Shown here: piece by piece, positions 59,126 to 64,000 of the stretch
Layout of the letters: every line of letters begins with the position of its first letter
Position numbering within the stretch: the stretch's first letter is position 1
Program-made: the position numbers and the translations under genes
Notes under the pieces: model-generated
Seen by the model: only the letters and a program-made list of their open reading frames with translations
The model's database searches: none
Told to the model about the DNA's origin: nothing
From: Eurosta solidaginis
Taxonomy: Eukaryota > Arthropoda > Insecta > Diptera > Tephritidae
Reading direction: 5' to 3'
Length of the DNA: 64,000 bases
Assembly: GCF_040869045.1 (NCBI RefSeq)
Contig: NC_090319.1
Location: 380,385,601 to 380,449,600, forward strand

Positions 59126-60060
59126 AATAATATTTGGAGGGGTTTTGCTGTTTTTAAGAAAATCGCCGTTGCGGCCATTCGGAAAGATCCGGAGTTTTGG
59201 CCTTAAAATCTTGCGGCTCGTTCAAAAAATTTCAGGAGTAGCTCCTTGCGGAGGGAGGGAGAAATACTTAAAATGGTCACACTTTTGTAGCTGTTGTTCT
59301 GGGCTAACTCTAATACTCGTCGTCGGCATATATTCTTTAAATCATTTGTGACTCCATGCTGGTCACGCAAAATGGCGATACAGGTTGCTATCAATTATCT
59401 ACTAATAGGCATGACTCTCGTGGCACAGTTTTAACAATAAGCATCAATATTGCCTTATTGTTGATCGCGCCAAAGGGCGCTTTCAATTTTTTCGGCTGTT
59501 TCTAAGACTGCGACTTTAAACTTATATCTTCGTCGTCACTAGAAGCTCTAGGTGCTGCTCCGAAGACTTTCTGACGGATATTATTGTTGCGCTTTGCTGC
59601 CAACATACACCTTGAAACGTTATGGAATAGCTATTCGGCCAAGGATGCCGCCCTCAAAATCATAAGCAAACCATGTGGATATCCTTGCGTTACTCATGGG
59701 TGAAGATCGTGGATAAAATTTTAAAAATTTCTTCGGAAAGTTTTTGATTCACCACTTTGAGTGTTCTTACGAAGGATAAAGCCTAACCTGGTTAAAATAT
59801 GTGCTTACGTATTCACAATTATGATAGGAGCCGTAACGTGTAGGTGATATTTAAACATGGTTGATAGTCTATATCCAATGTGATTCCAAGGGACTAGTTG
59901 GGGATAGGGCCGCCAGGAAATGTCAAACCGGGAGACTTGGGTGTTGAATAATGAAGTGTGAAAATCTAATCAAAATTAACATTTCTGAGAATCATTTCAA
60001 AGGAGTTCATATACCCCTGAAGCCTACTAAAGGAGTTTGCATCACTGATTTCGCCTTATT
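59126..60060 (-). repeat. Family C repeat, copy 2
   Basis: It is the reverse-orientation counterpart of 23600-24227 plus 26459-26830, uninterrupted. It shares the open frame noted at 26575. Its right end runs into family D. Confidence 0.72.
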
Positions 60061-60735
60061 CTTTCAGTCAATCGGGATATAGAATTTCGGCACCTTTTTC
60101 GGTTAACTTGCTTTTTTAACAACTTGAGGACAATTTGGAAACATGTTCGACTTGGGTGATTTTATTTAAATTCATTGTTCTTTACAAATTTTTTGAAAAA
60201 ACTATACAAAGTGAGCATTTAAATTTAACTTTTTTTAGTGTTTTGTCTTAATAATTTGGTGAATTCGGTTATGCAAAGTCCGTGTTAAGCTGGCATTGAA
60301 AGCGTCTGTTTTCTCAAATATCTTTTGAACGGTTATAAAGTGTTAAATTTCGCAATTGGACTTTTATAACTGGCAGTGATGCGCACCCGACCAATTTTCG
60401 AAATGATCAATAAATGGCCTAGACAGTCTTAAACAGTGAGGAAGGCCAAGTTCGGGTGTAACCGAACATTACATACTCAACTGCCAAATTACAGCTTGCA
60501 AAACTTTTAAATTACCTTCTTTTAAAAGTGGGCGGTGCCACGCCCCTTCTCCAAAATTTTAGTAATTTTCTATTCTGCGTCATAAGGTCAACCCACCTAC
60601 TAGAAATATACGCCGCCGATAAACGCCGCCGCCGCCGATTCGCAACGTTTTACGCACGCCGCCGCCGAATGTGAAAAATATCGGCGCGGCGGCGGCGCAC
60701 AGTGTTTCGTGTAGAACAAGCTAGCTGGACAAAAA
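60050..60735 (+). repeat. Family D segment, copy 1, with nested family A remnant
   Basis: It aligns with 61262-61711 over 'caatcgggatata', 'ggtgaattcggttatgcaaa', 'gtccgtgttaagctggc' and 'ctggcagtgatgcgcacc'. At 60436-60600 it contains a short family A deletion derivative (A7). It then has a CGCCGC-rich stretch and ends with an RSS-like string shared with copy 2. Confidence 0.7.
60436..60600 (+). repeat. Family A remnant A7, internally deleted
   Basis: It keeps the first ~50 bases (gttcgggtgtaaccgaac hairpin, tactcaactg), joined directly to an internal module (aaaagtgggcggtgccacgc). Confidence 0.75.
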
Positions 60736-60737
60736 CA
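60698..60737 (+). repeat. RSS/Transib-end-like string, copy 1
   Basis: CACAGTG (60698-60704), a 24-base spacer, then ACAAAAACA (60729-60737), one base off the nonamer ACAAAAACC. It is preceded by GGCGGCGGCG. It could be a Transib terminus; no inverted partner is seen in the window. Confidence 0.45.
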
Positions 60738-61261
60738 AAGTTCTTATCCCAAGAAAAGTGTAATGAGAAATGAAAGAAAACAAACAAAATAAAGGGATTT
60801 TTGCTTTTTTTTTATATTTTTGCTCATATATATTGAGTAATTGAAGTAAGAAAGCAGGAGTGGCCGTAAAATGCATTGATTAATTTGCAATATTCTTGTT
60901 GAATATTAAGCTTCATATTTCTTTTAGGTGAACACTTTTATATAATTTTTTGATGGATTCTAAGCTCGAAGGTAAGTAAAATTTTATAATAGTAATTCTT
61001 TCGCAATTTGAGTATTTTCAATATATTTAACATTCCGTTATTGAGAAGAAAAGGTATTTTTTCTCTGTATTTGTAAATTTAGGGACAAAAAAGTTACATA
61101 CATCCACGGACATCCGGGCTAAATTTTACATATGTATGTTATAGTCGCAGGTATTCTCTAATAGTCGAAAGAAAAAACCATTGCGAATTCTTTGCACATC
61201 TATTTTAATTTTTTTTTTTTGTAGATTTAGTTATCTCTACATATAAAATAATATGTATATA
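60738..61261. other. AT-rich, no gene recognised
   Basis: No repeat partner or coding signal seen. Confidence 0.45.
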
Positions 61262-61714
61262 CGTACCAGCTCCGACTGATTTCGCTTATTCTTTCATTCA
61301 ATCGGGATATAAAATTCGGCACCTTTTTCGGGTAACTTATTTAAATTCATTGTACTTTATTGATTTTTTGAAAAAATTATGTGAAGTGAGCATTTAAATT
61401 TATTATATAACTTTTTAAGTGTTTTGTTTTAATGACTTGGTGAATTCGGTTATGCAAAGTCCGTGTTAAGCTGGCATTGAAAGCGTTTGTTTCCTCAAAT
61501 AACTTTTGAACGGTTAGAAAGTGTTAAATTTAACAATTGCATTTTTATAACTGGCAGTGATGCGCACCCCTTGATACCCCTTTCGACCATATCGGACCCA
61601 CTTTCGAGATGAACAATGAATACCTATACAGTCTTAAAAGAGTAGAAAATAGAGTAACGCGCCGAACGCCGCCGCACAGTGTTTCGTGTACAACAAGCTA
61701 GCTGGACAAAATTA
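61262..61714 (+). repeat. Family D segment, copy 2, with RSS-like end
   Basis: Counterpart of 60050-60735 without the nested repeat. CACAGTG at 61675-61681 follows CGCCGCCG. The 24-base spacer matches copy 1 except one base, and the following acaaaatta is a weak nonamer. Similarity between copies stops at acaaaa. Confidence 0.65.
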
Positions 61715-61844
61715 TTTTATGAGATTTTCCGTTTCATATGCAGTAATTTATTACAACTACGTCATTTTTTTCAGCCACATGTTCTTTTTTTTTATTTTTT
61801 TCCAAAATTTTACTTCATTTGCATACATTTGCTTATTTCATATA

Positions 61845-62153
61845 CAGTAACTCATGTGAATAAGTGACATAGATCCAAAAAAATTTAGAGGACTTAAGAA
61901 TATTACTTTATTGTACTTAAATTGAATGGACTACAAATCCCAATACTCTAAAAAATTCAAAAAATTCGGAAAAAAAATTAAAATTTTTTATGAAAATTCG
62001 TCGAATTTTTCAAATATTTTTTAAATATAATTTAGTTTTTGTTATAGATCGTGACAAATTTTCTTATGGGGAATTGGTTAAAATAAATTTGCGAAAGCGA
62101 AAATTGTAAGAATTGTCCAAAAAGGGGTGTCTACTTATTTATGTGAGTGACTG
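61845..62153. mobile_element. 309-bp Tc1/mariner-type MITE
   Basis: Ends CAGTAACTCATGTGAATAAG and, inverted, CAGTCACTCACATAAATAAG are flanked by TA on both sides. AT-rich interior, no ORF. Confidence 0.75.
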
Positions 62154-62223
62154 TACATACATATTTTGTATTTATTTGAGTATTTATCCTGTCACTACAA
62201 ATTTTACAAAATTATTTTATATT

Positions 62224-62701
62224 ACTTACTTACTTAATTGGCGCTTAACCGTCTAAACGGTTATGGCCGTCCAACAAGGCGCGCCAGTCGCTCCTTCGCT
62301 CCGCCAACCGGCGCCAATTGGTCACACCAAGGGAGTTTAAATCGTTTTCCACCTGGTCCTTCCAACGGAGTGGGGGCCGCCCACTACCTCTGCTTCCATA
62401 GGCGGGTTCCGATAGAAACACTTTCTTGGCCGGAGCATCATCTTTCATTCGCATAACATGGCCTAGCCAGCGCAGCCGCTGCGTTTTAATTCGCTGGACT
62501 ATGTTGATGTCTGCGTATAGCTCGTACAGCTCATCATTAAATCTTCTTCGGTACTCGCCATCGCCAACGCGTAGAGGTCGATAAATCTTTCGAAGAACTT
62601 TTCTCTCGAACACTCCCAAAGCCGCTTCATCTGCTGTTGTCATGGTCCATGCTTCTGCCCCATATAGCAGGACGGGTACGATAAGTGACTTGTAGAGTAT
62701 G
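62224..62701 (-). pseudogene. RTE-like LINE C-terminus, cut by assembly gap
   Basis: The minus-strand frame runs from the gap to a stop at 62245: LLYGAEAWTMTTADEAAL, FERKVLRKIY, YADINIVQRIKTQRLRWLGHV, SGRPPLRWKDQVENDL. This is the conserved tail after the RT domain in RTE-type LINEs. The 3' end carries a tetramer repeat (ttacttacttactta, 62222-62236). The frame is intact as far as it can be seen. Confidence 0.82.
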
Positions 62702-62801
62702 NNNNNNNNNNNNNNNNNNNNNNNNNNNNNNNNNNNNNNNNNNNNNNNNNNNNNNNNNNNNNNNNNNNNNNNNNNNNNNNNNNNNNNNNNNNNNNNNNNN
62801 N
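62702..62801. other. Assembly gap, 100 N
   Basis: A run of exactly 100 N of unknown true length. The upstream part of the RTE-like LINE is hidden here. Confidence 1.
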
Positions 62802-63111
62802 AATGCTGATAAACATAAATTCGAATCAGTATGCAAAAAAAATATGCGTAAATAATGTAAAGAAATAAAGCGATTCGAAAAATAGAAAAAAGTAGAAAAA
62901 AGAGAAATTAAGATGAGACATCATTTATAAAATTGTTTATGTAATTTGAAACGCACCTGAAGGTACGCGGCGACGTGCCTTTCCTTAAGAGTCGGCAGAA
63001 GCAATGGCACAAGTAGCATATGTAAAAGACCAGGGATTGAAAGGAGCCAGGGATTGCAAATAGCCGCACTTAAAAAGTAATAAACAAAATAAATGCACAG
63101 CGCAATAGATT
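62802..63111. other. No feature recognised
   Basis: AT-rich spacer after the gap. Confidence 0.45.
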
Positions 63112-63424
63112 TAAGGTCGAGCTTCTCTTCCAAATTGCGTCGTGCCTCATTATTAATTTTTTCTACAAGTTGGCGGGACGGGACCTACATGCTTTATGCC
63201 GCCTCCCAACGGCATCTGCAGGGCAGATGAGTTTTCACTGAGAAGCTTTTCATGGCAGAAATACAATCAGAGTGTTTGGAAAATCACTGCCGCGGGGCAA
63301 ACACGCCCCACAAAAACTTTCTTCAAATTGGAAAAACTATTTTCAAAATTTTGTGATTGCTATGTTTGGGGCTTGAACCCAGGATTCTCGGTGTGGTAGG
63401 CGCATTACGCTTACTAAAATGGTG
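63112..63424 (-). mobile_element. tRNA-derived SINE, reverse copy
   Basis: Reverse complement of the 43957 family. On the minus strand box B reads gggttcaagcccc near 63380, and the body has ctcatctgccctgcagatgc. Moderately diverged. Confidence 0.78.
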
Positions 63425-63670
63425 GAACGTTTCCTAGATAATTTTTACTTAAGTAGGAATTTGCAGTTTTTTTTATAAAGCTTTTCATTAATTTTAGAAA
63501 AATCTTTTTCTGCATTCAAGAATACTTGGTTGAATATTGGTTGCCGGAGTTCTAAAGCGATATTTCACATGGGCAAATCCCAAAAACTTTTACTTTTTTG
63601 GATACTTGGGTTTTACACACGGGCAAAAACTTAAAGCCAGAAAAAACCACAAGGACATTATGTTTGACTT
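63425..63670. other. Unassigned, upstream of Transib-like fragment
   Basis: It could hold the decayed N-terminus of the second transposase, but no match is clear. Confidence 0.4.
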
Positions 63671-64000
63671 TTGACTATCCGATCTGATGATAAAAAATCA
63701 CAGGAAACCACTCAAATATCTGGCAAAAAGATGACATGTGAGCCAGATGCAAGATGCTTGAGCAATGTAGAAGCTTTAGCGTACTACGTAGATAGCAAGT
63801 CGACGACTCATGGGTACAAAACGACTCGGAAGTGGAGCATCAAGCAGGCCATAAGGTTTATCCATCATTTTATAGTCTAAGAAAAGCTAAGGCAGAATGC
63901 TATCCAAATGAAATTAATGTGGGTGAAACACGTGCGGAAATTAAAGTCCAGTCCGTATTAGATAAAACTGTTGAGCGTTTAGTTTTAGCAAATCAAGAAG
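63671..64000 (+). pseudogene. Second Transib-like transposase, partial, runs off window
   Basis: The segment EALAYYVDSKSTTHGYKTTRKWS aligns with ALALFVDLGHTRYTWNLNKK of the first Transib. After a one-base frame change near 63850 the frame YPSFYSLRKAKAECYPNEIN aligns with IYPCYEKLRFAKKKCYPSDI, then VQSVLDKTVERL with LQSLVDHTINRM. This is the region before the first catalytic aspartate, which would lie past 64000. It is clearly a different subfamily from the first copy. Confidence 0.72.

Overview
This is eukaryotic repeat-rich DNA from a dipteran, most likely a tephritid fruit fly. That assignment rests on the mix of element families (Osvaldo-type Ty3/gypsy, BEL/Pao, LOA, Helitron, Transib, tRNA-derived SINEs) and on AT-rich dispersed repeats remembered from tephritid genomes; no host gene is available to confirm it. 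I find no convincing host protein-coding gene, no rRNA, no functional tRNA gene and no CRISPR. Almost every supportable feature is a transposable element or its remnant, and many are nested, so insertion order can be read from target-site duplications (TSDs) and from empty sites elsewhere in the window.

Layout. 1-15600: a ~90-bp minisatellite split by a young, very large Ty3/gypsy element (159-14914, coding on -, 3.8-kb LTRs, TSD GTAC) with gag, a canonical -1 frameshift heptamer and an intact 1.1-kaa pol. 16149-19576: a second, internally deleted gypsy element (TSD ATAT) inserted in a BEL/Pao pol relic that also carries a 333-bp MITE. 20641-26830: dispersed repeats called here family A and family C, a LINE reverse transcriptase fragment and a 1.1-kb inverted-repeat insertion. 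27012-29816: a Transib transposon, the family from which RAG1 and V(D)J recombination signals derive, with CACAGTG ends, a CG-rich 5-bp TSD and a recognisable but broken RAG1-like transposase. 30214-31262: a second LINE fragment. 32362-40740: an old LOA-clade LINE copy split by a hAT-type insertion (8-bp TSD) that itself carries a 4.6-kb family A copy with a 130-bp tandem array. 40741-43350: a Helitron replicase relic split by a short (CAA)n-tailed retroelement. 43957-45836: SINEs and a long-inverted-repeat MITE. 46423-53835: a family A copy split by a full-length LOA LINE (47108-52731, 13-bp TSD). 54124-60600: more family A and C copies plus a solo LTR (TSD ATAG). 60050-64000: duplicated family D segments ending in RSS-like strings, a Tc1/mariner-type MITE, an RTE-like LINE end, a 100-N gap, a SINE and the start of a second Transib-like transposase running off the window.

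The elements do not act together as a pathway. The autonomous classes are retrotransposons (gypsy, LOA) and cut-and-paste or rolling-circle DNA transposons (Transib, Helitron). MITEs, SINEs and family A are non-autonomous passengers. Only the first gypsy element and the full-length LOA element look recent; both carry small lesions (one gag stop; two single-base losses in G runs) that could be real or assembly errors.
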